This document shows positions 46,379-58,190 of a DNA stretch of 64,000 bases, in pieces; position 1 is the stretch's first letter; each line of letters begins with the position of its first letter. A program made the translations under genes and the position numbers. Source of the stretch: Oegoconia quadripuncta (Eukaryota; Arthropoda; Insecta; Lepidoptera; Autostichidae); the NCBI GenBank assembly GCA_949316235.1, contig OX438745.1:5399001-5463000 (forward strand), read 5' to 3'. Under the pieces are notes generated by a model. The model ran no database searches and was not told the origin of the DNA. It saw nothing but the letters and a program-made list of their open reading frames with translations.

Positions 46379-49300
46379 ATGGGTCTTTTTGGTAAATCCC
46401 CCGAGCGAAACCCGAAAGAAATGGTCTGTATATCCCAATGTTATTGCCAACTGATACTAGCCACGGAAAGTTGTTATAAAATCTGAACTAATTTCAGGTA
46501 AATGAATGGTCACATAAACTAAGAAAAGAAGGATATAACTTAGACAGGCAAATACGAGGTGCGTATTTAGGCTTGTATAATACTGCATAGTTCCTGTTGT
46601 TGATCAACAACGTACGTACGTAACAAAGTACGTTTAATCACAATATATGTATTGGTTATGTATTCCAGCAATACAGAGAGAGGAAGAGAAAATCAAGCGC
46701 TCTTTGAAAGATGCAGCAACAAAAGGCGATAAGCAGGTGTGCACTATACTGGCTAAGGAGATCATAAGATCAAGGAAAGCAGTCAGTAAAATATATACAA
46801 GTAAAGCACACTTAAACTCTGTTCAAATGCAAATGAAAAATCAATTAGGTATCTATTATTTTTATTGTATTAACAATTATTGTTAATTTAATGTTTTGTT
46901 AAATTTTATCACTTTTTATACTGAATAATATTTACAATTATTATTTTGCATTCGCTCAATCTAACACTGATTGAGTGGCACTCGCACAAGCATAATCATG
47001 TGTCCATGGAACTTCCTCGTTTTTATGAACAAGTGGTACTGTGTTATTGTGTTGGATGACTTATGATACTTTAATTTCAGCTACATTGCGAGTGGCGGGC
47101 TCTTTGCAGAAGTCTACAGAGGTAAATAAATAGAGAATCATTTTATATACCTAGCAGTATTTGGTTACAAAGTGTTTTTATGAGGGCCAAAGGTGCCTCT
47201 GCATATTTATGTCTTCATTATGTTGTAAATATGTGGGATTGCTGTCTGTTATATTGTATTAGGTCTTTAGGTTATACAGCTTAATATTATGGTAATCATA
47301 GGTGTAAATGCATAAAGAAACAATTATACATTATGCATAACAAATTAGTGTCAATTTAGTTATGTTTAAAAAATTTAATGACGTTGTGAAATTATTGTTC
47401 TTATGAACTTTTTGATTTTACAATACCTCACACCAGTGAAAAGGAGGGAAAGCAACTTTAAATAGAACCTTAGTATTAAACGGGGTGTCCGTTTCCATGT
47501 GAAAGTATTAGTAAAATTTAGATTTTGACATATGAGGAAATGTCTACAAATGCATTCTAATTGTTTGGCTTATCAGATTTTAATAGGTATGTAATCTAAT
47601 TAAGCAATATTTATATAAGTTACGTGTATGTTTTAAAATAAGAACGCTTCACCTGGTCACCGGATCAGTATGCTTCCACCTTCGACCTCATCTTCACTTA
47701 ACATCAGGTGTGATTAAGGTCAAGTACCAAGCCGTGTTGCATAAAAAAAAAAATTATTTGATAATCCCCATACTTACATACAAGCCCTGCTCCCATATCA
47801 TGACAGGCGCGATAAACGTTTGTGGCGCGTGACATAATATTTGTCCTCCTGATTCGCATGGACGAAATGTACAACTATCCCACTCTCACTCCTACGTCGC
47901 GCGCGCTGTCATGCTACGCCGGCTGGCCGGCTATCTAGGATGAATACTCGTCTACTGTGATAACATATTACATTTTCGAACACATCGTCACATTCCACCA
48001 TATGATATTGTGGTCAAATGTGTCTTCAGAGTCTCATAAAATAACTTTTCTATTTAATGTAATTAGAGAGAATCAAAGTCTTTTATAATTTAAGCGGCAA
48101 TGTATACACTTTAATAAAAGGCTATTATAACATTTCAGACTATTTGGATGATTAGTGTGGCCGCTCGGCAATATTCAGTCTAATTATGCAAAATCATATA
48201 ATTTTTCCTTGTTATATTGAATCGCAAAAAACAGCTACTTTAAAAGAGCAACCCTTGAATTTCTTGCTCATTCTCCTCTGGGGAGTCAGCTATATGAAAT
48301 AGCAGCAATTTTAATATTAAGTGAAATGTAACATTTCAAAGTGATGTTTTTATCCCATGAAATAAAATCCTATGACTTTTTGATTCAAGTCATTTTGATG
48401 TGCATTTATTATTTTTGATGCATACACTGGTAGATAAAGATTAATATTTTTGTCACAGTTGTATGTTAATATTTTGTTACAACACAGGTGATGCAAGCAA
48501 TGCAAGCACTGGTCCGTCTACCTGAGGTGGCCCACATAATGCAGGAAATGAGTAAGGAGATGATGAGGGCCGGTATCATCGAGGAGATGCTTGATGAGAC
48601 CATGTCCACTATGGAAGATGAAGAGGAGGTGGAAGAAGCGGCGCAGGGGGAGGTTGACAAGGTTTGTGTCTTCTAGGCAACTGGTGAAAAACTTATACCT
48701 TTGGTTGTCTCTTATAAAAGCATTTCAACCAAATCTAGTATTATATTCGAAGACAACTGGGCTAAAATATAAGCAAAAATATTGTCTCACTGAATGCGTT
48801 TTTTGAAACCTATTGCTGTTTGAGTAAAAACTGATATATATATATTTTTTTATGCACAATGGGTTTGTACTAGACCTCAATCACACCTGATGTTAAGTGA
48901 AGATGAAGTCGAATGTGGAAGCTCACTGACCCGGAAACCCCAACATTAACATTGCTGCTTGGCGGCAGATTTAGATGGTGGTAGCTAACCAGGCAGACCA
49001 CCAACCAAATCGAGTACTTAAATATGTATGTTATGTAAAACAAAAGATAATTGAATTGTATTGGTAATGTGGTTGGTTGGTTCATCGGTCGGCGCATCCC
49101 TCTGCAAAACCGAGACATGGTTATATGTATAAACGAAATAGAAAAGAGTTGACTAAAATTTAACATCATTGGATACAGCATGGAATAGCTCCAGATAGCA
49201 ATATTTCCGAAACAATTGCCGTATTTTATTGGAATTGCCCCATTGCTCAAAAAATTACCCGTGTAACGTCCCTATAGTAGCATATCAATGGAATGGTTGG

Positions 49301-49461
49301 TACAGGTGCTATGGGAGCTGACGCAGGGCAAGCTGGGCGAGGCGCCGGCGCCGCCCACGGCCGTGGGGGCGCCCTCCACCAGCCGCGCCGAGGAGACGCC
49401 GGAGCCCGACGAAAGCGAATTGGACGAGATGCAGACACGCCTTCAGGCGCTGCGGTCTTAG
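46379..49461 (+). CDS. CHMP3: Charged multivesicular body protein 3 (ESCRT-III subunit), six exons, complete
   Basis: Exons read from the sequence: 46379-46423, 46498-46558, 46669-46848, 47081-47121, 48488-48661 and 49306-49461. Each intron begins GT and ends AG; phases agree, giving 657 nt and 218 residues, close to the family length of about 220. The product starts MGLFGKSPERNPKEM, continues VNEWSHKLRKEG and RSRKAVSKIYTSKAH in the basic Snf7 helices, then AGSLQKSTE, EMSKEMMRAGIIEEMLDETM, an acidic stretch, and ends DELDEM-type: SELDEMQTRLQALRS, a C-terminal MIT-interacting motif. Known for the family: it polymerises with CHMP2 and CHMP4 on endosomal membranes and recruits VPS4 for multivesicular-body sorting and membrane scission. 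The donors of exon 1 (GTCTGT) and exon 5 (GTTTGT) are weak matches to consensus. Introns 4 and 5 carry SINE remnants. Start is the first ATG, where the family start lies. Confidence 0.97.
47655..47753 (+). repeat. SINE family C tail in CHMP3 intron 4
   Basis: TGCTTCCACCTTCGACCTCA, AACATCAGGTGTGATTAAGG and an A run at its end. Confidence 0.82.
48845..49028 (-). repeat. SINE family C in CHMP3 intron 5, internally deleted
   Basis: Poly-T then ATGCACAATGGGTTTGTAC and CACACCTGATGTTAAGTGAA, continuing to ACCAACCAAATCGAGTACTT. The tRNA-like head is absent. Confidence 0.82.
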
Positions 49462-49568
49462 GCGACGGCCAGTATGTATCACTTGCGTTGAGTTGAGAAT
49501 TCTTTATTGAAAAATAATAGATTTACAAAGGTGAACTTATCTCTAAGAGATCACTTCCAAATGGCAAG

Positions 49569-49574
49569 AATAAA
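49569..49574 (+). promoter_or_regulatory. Candidate polyadenylation signal of CHMP3
   Basis: AATAAA occurs 108 bases after the CHMP3 stop codon, a plausible 3'UTR length. No transcript evidence is available, so the cleavage site is inferred. Confidence 0.45.
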
Positions 49575-51021
49575 AGTGCTTTAATATCTATACCCTCCAT
49601 GCCCTCACCCAGTGAGAGGAAGCTGTCTCCCAACAGTGCGAATGTGTTTAGTGATCATCTATCTATCATTGGACTCGAAAAAGTTCATAAATTAGTTTTA
49701 ATCGCTTGAAAAATGCTTACTACAAATGATTCGCTTGACCTGCCAAGGCTACGCAACGACAAATCGACAGTTACCAGCGTAGTGTACACCTCTTGTTCCT
49801 GACATTGTCTAATTGTGGATTGTAATTGTCACTCTTTGTGTATCTCTACTCGAGCGGTGCACTAGAGTTTCACTATTTGTTGTGAAGTTGTGTTTTGAGT
49901 TCAACGAACGCAAAATCGATGTAGAATGTTACAATGATACCCTATATCAGGGTTTCTACATTTTTTTGCGTCGAGCCTCACTGGATTACAAAAATACAGA
50001 AGCACATTATTTTAACAACTTTTAATTATCTATTATAACTTTAAGTGACACAATATAAAAGTCGCTTTGTAAAACAGTGACAGATGGCGAACAATCATCA
50101 CACCACATTTGTGTAAATCGGAGGGAAGAACGCGAACTCATACTTGAGGGTTGCTTCAGTAGCCCGTCCGGTTTTCTACTGCTTATTGGTATCGAACCGT
50201 TCAAGCGTTTTTGTCATTCTTATTACTGGCACTTTTTCTTGGGGTAGAGTTCTGCTACTGCCCCACTCACTACACCTACGTGCAGTCCATGGTGTATACA
50301 AGCGTCACTCGACCTCCTCCGTAGGGTTTTTTTTTTATTAAAAGTAATTTAAATTACCACAGACACATGGTTCGTGCTCTTGCTTACAAAAATATAATTT
50401 ATAAATTAACTTGTTACTTTTTACATTTAATATTCTAAAGACTACGACTATGCTTAAATCTAAAACAGTGAGTTCTTTTTGTTTTTTTTTTTCTTTTTAT
50501 ACAAAAATATACATATACATGTATATTTTTTTTTCTTCCTGTTGTCATATTCTTATTATTATCATTTTTAATTATTCCTATTCCCGATATAATTATGTTA
50601 TGTAAAATTTTAAATATATGCTTATTTTACAATTCAATTACAATTCACGATTATTCTATAATAATCTTGTATGCTTGTCATGGACTGTGCCTCGTTATTG
50701 GAAAGTCTGACTTCCTCCCTCTCCAAACCTTTCAGCTTTTCCACGACCGCTGTGTCAGCGATGGCTCCGTAGGGTTAGCATTACTGTTCTTTTCTGTTTA
50801 GCATTGCATTGGCTGCTACACTCCCATAGGCCGAGGAGGATGTGTGACTTTTCCTAGTCACAGACATTATTACTTTCTTTAATTAAATTGAAAAAATTAG
50901 TTTGGTGTCCAAGGTAGCAATAGAGTCACGTAGGGCACCACCAGATTACCACTGTTTATTCTAACTTATAGGAGTTACAGTGGGAGGGTGTGGAGGCGGG
51001 TTGATACTTTAATGTGATACT
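49575..51021. other. No gene seen
   Basis: AT-rich intergenic sequence after CHMP3; nothing recognised. Confidence 0.4.
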
Positions 51022-51161
51022 GGTGTCGATTCGGATGTACACCAACTAAACTAAAACCAGTTTTAAAGTAGTACTGTTTCTGTCTCCCTAGAACAGTACG
51101 ATGCGCCGGCACCACTCCAAAACTGGTTTTAGTTTAGTTGGTGTACATCCGAATCGACACC
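51022..51161. mobile_element. Palindromic MITE (GGTGTCGATTCGG family), complete copy
   Basis: 140 bp. Ends GGTGTCGATTCGGATGTACA and its exact complement; the centre differs from the 20322 copy by a few bases. Confidence 0.92.
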
Positions 51162-51640
51162 ATTATGACGTCAAATCTAAGCGATAAATTGATTTCCATC
51201 TCTACCCCTCCAATATTTTTAAATGTCGTTTTAATCTTATTTGCAGGTACAAAAGTACGAGATCGAAATACATTTAGCGTTGTTTCGAATGAAATGCCTT
51301 ACACTGTGTCACGGTGAATAAATACAGTGGTACCTCGTCTGTATCGGGTCCTTGGGGTAACTGCATGGGGGCCCCGTAAATGTCTCTTATGTTCATCCCC
51401 CAGACATATAAATAGTACAAGATAGAACATAAGAAATAAATATGGGACAGCCATTGGCATACAAAAGTTTAAACCAAGTTGATTAGTCCAGTAAGGATAC
51501 ATTTTTAACGTCCTATAATCTTTGCACATGGATAAAGTACCCAACAGTTATAGAATAAAAATGTATTGTAACAAAATTAGTAGCTTGCTTTAGATAAAGT
51601 ATAGGTATTTACTGAGAAATTGAACTCAGATATAAGCTTT

Positions 51641-51919
51641 ACGACCTGTTTGGTGTAATGGTTAGCAACTCTGACCGCTATACCAAAAGGTTGCGGGTTC
51701 GAATCACGCTAGGGGCATATGTTTGTGTGATGAATACGGACATGTGTACCTGAGTTATGGATGTTTTTCATTTATAATAAGTATATTACAAAAAAAATAT
51801 GTATTTATGTAGTATATCAACCATCTAGTTCACTCACACACATTCACAACACAAGCCTATAGTTGCTTACTGTGGAACTAGATGGCGCTGTCTGTATGTC
51901 CAAGGATATTTATTTATTG
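51641..51919 (+). repeat. SINE family A, full-length copy
   Basis: ACGACCTGTTTGGTGTAATG, TGCGGGTTCGAATCACGCTA, and the tail GGAACTAGATGGCGCTGTCT then ATTTATT. Confidence 0.9.
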
Positions 51920-52054
51920 ATTATTTTATTATATATTTATTTTTATATTATTAAGTAAGTCTATTAATATGATATTATTATTGTATTTATGCATACTTAT
52001 CTATAATCATTCGTTTAGTTGGTAGTATTGTTCACCCTACCTGTTTTCTATCTA

Positions 52055-52190
52055 CAAATTTCCCATAGCTGTGGGTTGTCTGGAAGTTTTAGTGATAATA
52101 CCGCCTAATTGTGTTATATTGTTATCATCGAAAATTATTGTAAATTACTTTGCGCAATGAAGAGTATTTGTGTTGTATTGTATTTAGAGA
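52055..52190 (+). repeat. Retroelement 3' end fragment
   Basis: GCTGTGGGTTGTCTGGAAGT and TTACTTTGCGCAATGAAGAG then TGTGTTGTATTGTATTT; the reverse of 1945-2095. Confidence 0.65.
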
Positions 52191-53663
52191 ATATACTTAA
52201 AACCATTTTCAAAAAAATCGGTCAAACTGAGGACAAATATCTGGACTCAATTAAATATTTTTAGAAATTATAAAGTAGCCATTGATTAGTTTTTAGAAAA
52301 TTGTTTTAGGAGATCTTAGCATCCTATACAATGCAATGAAGTTCACAGTGGTAACTTTAATTTAATATTGTAGATTTTATAACTAAATACCTATATTATA
52401 CCTAAAGCAAGCTACAGAATTGTCAGAAAACATTTTAATTCCAGTACTGATGGGTACTCTATCCTTCTACAACAAACTACGAATTAAAATACATATTTTT
52501 ACTGGACTAGTTATGTTATTACTGGAACAAGCAACAGCAGCCATGCGACGTAAAAATTTAGGCGATATTCGCTAATAATTTGCCGATTAGCTAGTTTGAT
52601 TCTGATTGGCTGTAAAGCTCCTGTGTTGCCAGGTAAAGTGTTAGTAATAACAACCTCTTCATTTTCACTCTTTTTTCCAAGAATATTCTGAATTTATGAA
52701 TCTAATAGCTTTTGGAGTGACACTGAAAAGGGTCGTCAGCCCATCATTGTGCTGGCATTGCGAGTCACAGCGCTGATTTTAGTATCTCACTTTTACTTAC
52801 CTTAGTTTCCTTTTTAATAGCTTTTCATTCACGTACTTATAGTGCGACATGAAAAAGTAGGAAAAGAAAGTAACTACATTCATTTCTAATGGCAATACTA
52901 AACATCTAGTTGTGATTGACTGTGTTGCCAGGTAACGCATAATTTTGCTGCTATTTTGAGTCGTACTTTATTATATTATATATTTATTCATCAATAGCAG
53001 CTGGGACAGTTTCTCCCATTACTGTTCTCGACAATGCCATTTCGATAAATGTATGTAAGCTTTTGCAAAAGGTGGGTAGTTCTCGGCACAAACTGAGATT
53101 GTATACAATATTTGTATTTATTCACTGTGTCTGTATTATGTAAATAAATGTTGTATAATTTTACAATTAGGTTCGCACTAGTTTGTCCTTGTGAATTATT
53201 GTCTGTTTTTGCGTATTTTGAGATTTTATTTTTAAGTTATTACGATACGAGAATATATTATGGTACAGTTTTGGGACCGGGGCGACAGCGACTGAGAATT
53301 GTGGATGGAGTTTGTATGAAGATACATTATGTTACACAACGCAAATGCTTGGGGTATCTCTGACCAGCCCATTTGGGATAAAGGTCATGACGTTATGTAT
53401 ATATGAAGATACATTGCGAGGACGGCGACACTGGCAGTCGCTACGACCTCAAGTGACAGTGTCGCCGTGACGGAATTGCAACTGTAGCAACACTGTCATC
53501 AGCTTCTCGGCTGCGACTGGTCGCTGTCGCCGCCTGATCTGGGATTTGCACCTTCAGGCGTATATCCACAGTGCAGTTAGACTACACTTTGTATAAAATG
53601 CACGCCATCTGTCGGAATTCGTTCTGACTCTTGCTATCACTCTTGTTACTTGTCGGTGTGGAA
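52191..53663. other. No gene seen
   Basis: AT-rich except 53405-53540, a GC-rich stretch with repeated GTCGC/GCGAC motifs (GACAGTGTCGCCGTGACGG). A fragment of the CCAAATGGGGTG-type repeat lies at 53363-53400. Confidence 0.4.
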
Positions 53664-53880
53664 CACGACTGGTGCAGTGGATCACATGCCTTCGAAATTT
53701 ACGGTTGCGGGTTCGACTCCCGCGGGTAAATGGTTGTGTGACGAATCGGAACATTTGTTCCCGAGTCATGGATGTTTATATATTTATGTATGTATGTTTA
53801 TCCGTTATCTAGTATCCATAGTACGAGCTTTGCTTGTTTTGGACTAGATAGACTTGAAGTGTCGTTACTTATAATTTATT
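53664..53880 (+). repeat. SINE family B, full-length
   Basis: ACGACTGGTGCAGTGGATC, TTGCGGGTTCGACTCCCGCG, GAGTCATGGATGTTTATAT and a tail ending TTTATTT. Confidence 0.87.
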
Positions 53881-54150
53881 TGACGACCGGTTTGGTGTAG
53901 TGGTTAAAAATTCTGACTGCTATACCAAAAGGTCGCGGGTTCGAATCCCGCTAGGGGCATATGCTTGTATGATGAATACAGACATGTGTTCCCGAGTTAT
54001 GGATGTTTTACATTTATTTATGTATTTATTTACAAAAAAAAATGTATTTGTGTAGTTTTATCAACCATCTGGTATCCATAATACAAGCCTAGTTGCTTAA
54101 TGTGGAACTAAATGGCGCTGTGTATGTGTAAAGATATTTATTTATTTATA
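53881..54150 (+). repeat. SINE family A, full-length, directly after a family B SINE
   Basis: GACGACCGGTTTGGTGTAGT, CGCGGGTTCGAATCCCGCTA and a tail ATTTATTTATTTAT. It begins where the B copy ends. Confidence 0.9.
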
Positions 54151-55779
54151 CGTGGTTCTATGAACGTTTTCCTGACTGTTATGAGAAGGTTGTCGGAACA
54201 TCATAGAAATCTTTGAAAATTCGAATGATAGAAACACAAAGCTTGTCTTATCCCTGAGCCTGAGAACTTACTCTTAATTTCGAAGCTCAGTTTACAGGGT
54301 GATTTTATATTATGTGTAATAAAAAATACTGTTGAGTATCCATTGACATGGGTTTTAAATTAGTAAATGTTTGTGAAAGTTTCACTATTATTTACGGCTT
54401 ATGCTGGAACCTGTACGGAGCAGTAATTTTTTTGTCAAACTGAAAACCAGAGTAATTTTGTCGATGACAATTTGCTTACATACCACCTATCCCAATAGAG
54501 GAGTAATGTAAAACCTTTGAATGAAATTCTGTCACTTCCATTCGATGACCACGTGCCTTCCCAGATAACCAAATTGATGGCGCTTCGAGCGACTGCACTT
54601 CTTTGTGTCATTAAAATATATATTTTTTTCATCAGGTACTTTTAGGTTTTCTCAAGTAAATCAAATCAATGATGACAGTTTTGATAGATAGATTAGTTTC
54701 GGACGTAAACAGAATAGAACCAATGCGTCTCTTCGCGTGGGTGCCGTAAAAGATGACTAAGGGACTTCTTACTAAAGAACATCTAGCGATTTGTACGTTT
54801 TAACGACGATAGGCTCAATATACAGAAATGCACTCGTGACAGTGGCAGTAAACTTTAATGTTTTGAACACCCAAACGCCAATGTTTGGGATATCTCTGAC
54901 CACCCAATTTATGTACTTGTGTATAAATAAAATTTTTATTCGTGATTCAATTACACACACAGTTATTCTATAGGTACTTACATTCAAAACAATGTTGGAG
55001 TAAGAGAAAACTCTCTTAAAGAGTAGGAAAGCAAAAAAAAAACAGAATTAAGCAATTCACGAACGTTTAGAATCCTAAGAAATTGAACGATAGCTTTGAT
55101 TTTACATTTAAAAGTATCAATTTGATTAATTTTTCAATAGTTATTATACAAATGAAGAACTTTCTAACCTCAAAATGTATGGCGTATGGCAGATCGAGGT
55201 ACTTTCGCTCGTGCGACATCTATCGGGAGGAACCGGTGCCTCCCAATTTATAAAGAGCATTATTTGTGATCAAACGAGTGTTCGGTGATATCAGCGTGGA
55301 AGTAGGTTGAGATTACCAATGGCCATAGACTTGTTGTGTCCGTAAAGTGCGTAATTGTTGTCTCACCGCGGATTCAGATGCGAGTTATGCTTGTGGGGTT
55401 ACAGAATAACATCAGCTATGTTTAATCAATTGTATCCCAAGTTTTCCCAACTATATTCAGTTACAAAACTTAAGTCACCTTCTAAGTCAAAAGTATATTC
55501 TCATGTTTCCTAGCTGGATCTGCCTTAAAATTATGTCTTGCAAAGAAATCATGCCGGTGTGTAGTGTACCCTGCACCTTTTTTTTTAACCTGCACCCTAA
55601 CACCACAGGCTATGAAATTTCCATAACTATAGCTGGATTTTCCTAGCACAATTAACGTTAACGCAATAAATCGAGTGCAATTGGAGTTAACCTTTAGCTA
55701 GAGGTACGATTGTATTTTGCGGATGTTATTGTACTTAATTATATCACTCTCGTACAACAGTCCGAATAATCGAGCCATT
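54151..55779. other. No gene seen
   Basis: AT-rich. A fragment of the CCAAATGGGGTG-type repeat lies at 54872-54907. The frames on both strands at 54435-54987 are not credible. Confidence 0.4.
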
Positions 55780-56318
55780 TATATACGGTAACGTCACCGA
55801 CATCGAAATAATCGTGCGAATAATTGTTGTTCGAAAGATCGTAGTTCCGATACTCTGTACATTGCTTATTCGATAAATCATACAGCGATAGAATACTTCT
55901 TCGATGAATGTTAGTTCGAAAGAGACCTTTGTACCGAGCGAGCGAGATGGGTCGGAGCAACCCGACACTGTTGGTTAGGTTTAGAAGGTTAAGGCTGGGA
56001 ATATTCGTCAGATTTTTCGTTCCGATAGACTGATTAGGCTATCGGTAGGCGTTGGACCCGTAGTTTGAACTTTCAATACACCTCCGATCCGATACGTCTG
56101 AGTCGGAAACAGCGCCGAAGTCCGTACGATTTTATTATCTGTTTTTTCTTCCTTCGCGTCAACACGAGCAAATATTATCAAGTAGCATAACAGTAATTCA
56201 TCGTCCATTTTTTCTTTCTGCTCCGCATACTCGGGATAATAGCTCGAGAACGACTCAGTTCAGAAAAAGTCTGACGGAAGTATCGGATGTGTATTGACTG
56301 AATACGTTCAGTCCGCCT

Positions 56319-56462
56319 TTAGATACGTAATTTCATCGGTATCGTTATCGATTACGTTGACCAATGAGAAACTATCAAATTGCCGAGCAAGCGATGAGCC
56401 AACCAATCACATGTCAGAACGTAACAGATGACGATAACGATGAAATTATGTAATAGAACCCC
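56319..56462. mobile_element. MITE (GGGGTTCTATTACATAATTT family), copy 3
   Basis: It runs from TTAGATACGTAATTTCATCG to ATTATGTAATAGAACCCC, opposite in orientation to copies 1 and 2. Confidence 0.85.
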
Positions 56463-56467
56463 AGCTC

Positions 56468-56612
56468 TTAGATTACGTAACTTCATCGGTATCGTCATCG
56501 ATTACGTTGACCAATGAGAAACAGTTAAATTGCCGAGCAAGCGATGAGCCAACCAATCACATGTCAGAACCTAACAGATGAGGAAACGATAAAATTAGGT
56601 AATAGAACCCCT
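56468..56612. mobile_element. MITE (GGGGTTCTATTACATAATTT family), copy 4
   Basis: It starts TTAGATTACGTAACTTCATC six bases after copy 3 ends, in the same orientation, and ends AGGTAATAGAACCCC. Confidence 0.85.
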
Positions 56613-56848
56613 GATCAGAATCGGAAACACTATCGAACGTATATTCCCTGCTTTAGCTCTCGATGTTAGGTTGAGCATGTTGAACATACCAGGGAGTTCT
56701 TCGCACTAGTGTTCGTCGAAGAAGTATTCTGTCGCTGTATAGTTTATCGTACAAGCGATGTGTCGACCAACAGAGTATCGGAACTACGATCTCACGAACA
56801 GTTCTTAGCACGTTCGTATTTCGATGTTCAGTGACGGACTCTTTATAT

Positions 56849-57469
56849 ACTGTATATTTTTATTTAAAAGTACACAGCTAGGCTTTCTATTGGTTATTTA
56901 TTTTGTATAGTTATAATTAACATTTTTAACGATTGTGATGTATAATGCTGTAATGTAAAGTACGATAGTTTATACCAATATCGAATTAATAAATTAATTT
57001 TCACATACGTTGCTTTTTTATTTCATTGTGTGAAGAAGTTTCCTCTTTTTTCTCTGTACATGTATGTATGTCTATCCTATCGAACCTGTTTTCCTTCACA
57101 TTCGCAAGGTCTTGCTGGAAGAAATCTCTTTTTAGAGATAAGCTAGTACGTTTTGTACATCCTGTGTCTAGTATTCTGTTTGACTTTTATATGTATTCGT
57201 GTGCAATAAATAATAATAATAAAGAAACACGCAACACTCAGAATATTGGTAAATAGATATTGGTTTCCTTGTTTGGTCAACCAAAGCCCAAACCCTCGAA
57301 GATTGCGATAGATCAAACATGAGGGGTGTGTGCCCCTCTGCCTGCGGGGCGGTACCACGGCGTTGTTCCGTGCCGTGGTAATAGTCGGTAGTACTGTCAA
57401 AACTTATTCGCTCGAACTTCACGCTAACGTTACATTATTTTACATGCTATTCTCTTTTTTTCACGATCT
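56849..57469. other. No gene seen
   Basis: AT-rich with a short GC-rich stretch (57320-57385); nothing recognised. Confidence 0.4.
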
Positions 57470-57665
57470 CAGCCCGCGCGTCGTCTGCGTGGTAAAACTT
57501 TATCGCGGAAATTTGGTTATCCCGCGGGAACTACTCACTTTATCGGGATAAATATATCCCATGTCTTCATCCAGGGTATATTCTACCTATACACAAAATT
57601 TCGTCGTAATTGAACAACAAACAAACATATAAATGTCCAAACTTTCGCATTTATAATATTAGTTA
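57470..57665 (-). mobile_element. Helitron-like (Lep1-type) element, - strand copy
   Basis: On the - strand: CTAACTAATATTATAAATGC, AGAATATACCCTGGATGAAG, then TTCCCGCGGGATAACC. It forms an inverted pair with the copy at 57801. Confidence 0.72.
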
Positions 57666-57800
57666 GATATAAGTTACTAACTTGAAACACGAGGAAATAT
57701 TCTGTGAAAGTGAACCATTAGCTCCGTTTCAGCATACCCTTTTCAATTTTTGTTACAGCGTCTTCCTTCATACTCCATAATTACTTAATTACACTAACTC

Positions 57801-58030
57801 TTAACTAATATTATAAATGCGATGTTTGGATGTTTCTTTATTTATTTATTTGTTTGTTGCTCAATCACGACGAAACCGATGAACGGATTTGGATGAATAT
57901 AGGTAGAATATACCCAGGATTAAGACAGGATAGTTTTTATCCCGATAAAGTGAATAGTTCTCGCGGGATATATCTGCGACCAAGTTATTTATTCCACGCA
58001 GGGAAAGCCGCGGGCAGAAAACTGAATTGT
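57801..58030 (+). mobile_element. Helitron-like (Lep1-type) element, + strand copy
   Basis: TTAACTAATATTATAAATGC, AACGGATTTGGATGAATATA, ATATACCCAGGATTAAGACA and AGCCGCGGGCAGAAAACTG. Confidence 0.75.
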
Positions 58031-58190
58031 CAAGTTAGACAAGACGGGATGTCTTTAAATATACCAGTCGTCTTACTAAGACACCATGAAAGACAAACGC
58101 ATCAATTTCGTTGATTTGTTATAAATATAATTGGAATAATACTATTGTATATAACATTTGCTATAAAATGAGCTACAGTATCACAGTATG

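Larger units (their letters stand above)
55780..56848. mobile_element. About 1.07-kb foldback element with about 140-bp inverted ends
   Basis: The left arm 55780-55915 (GATCGTAGTTCCGATACTCT, CAGCGATAGAATACTTCTTC) is mirrored, with mismatches, by 56708-56848 (AGAGTATCGGAACTACGATC). The interior has no credible ORF and contains two tandem MITEs at 56319-56612. The CpG content is above that of the surroundings. Confidence 0.78.

Noticed and set aside
48870..49250. 126-codon - strand frame
   Set aside because: It lies in CHMP3 intron 5 and overlaps a SINE C remnant.
49247..49496. Arginine- and glycine-rich frames on both strands
   Set aside because: They are alternative frames of the CHMP3 last exon.
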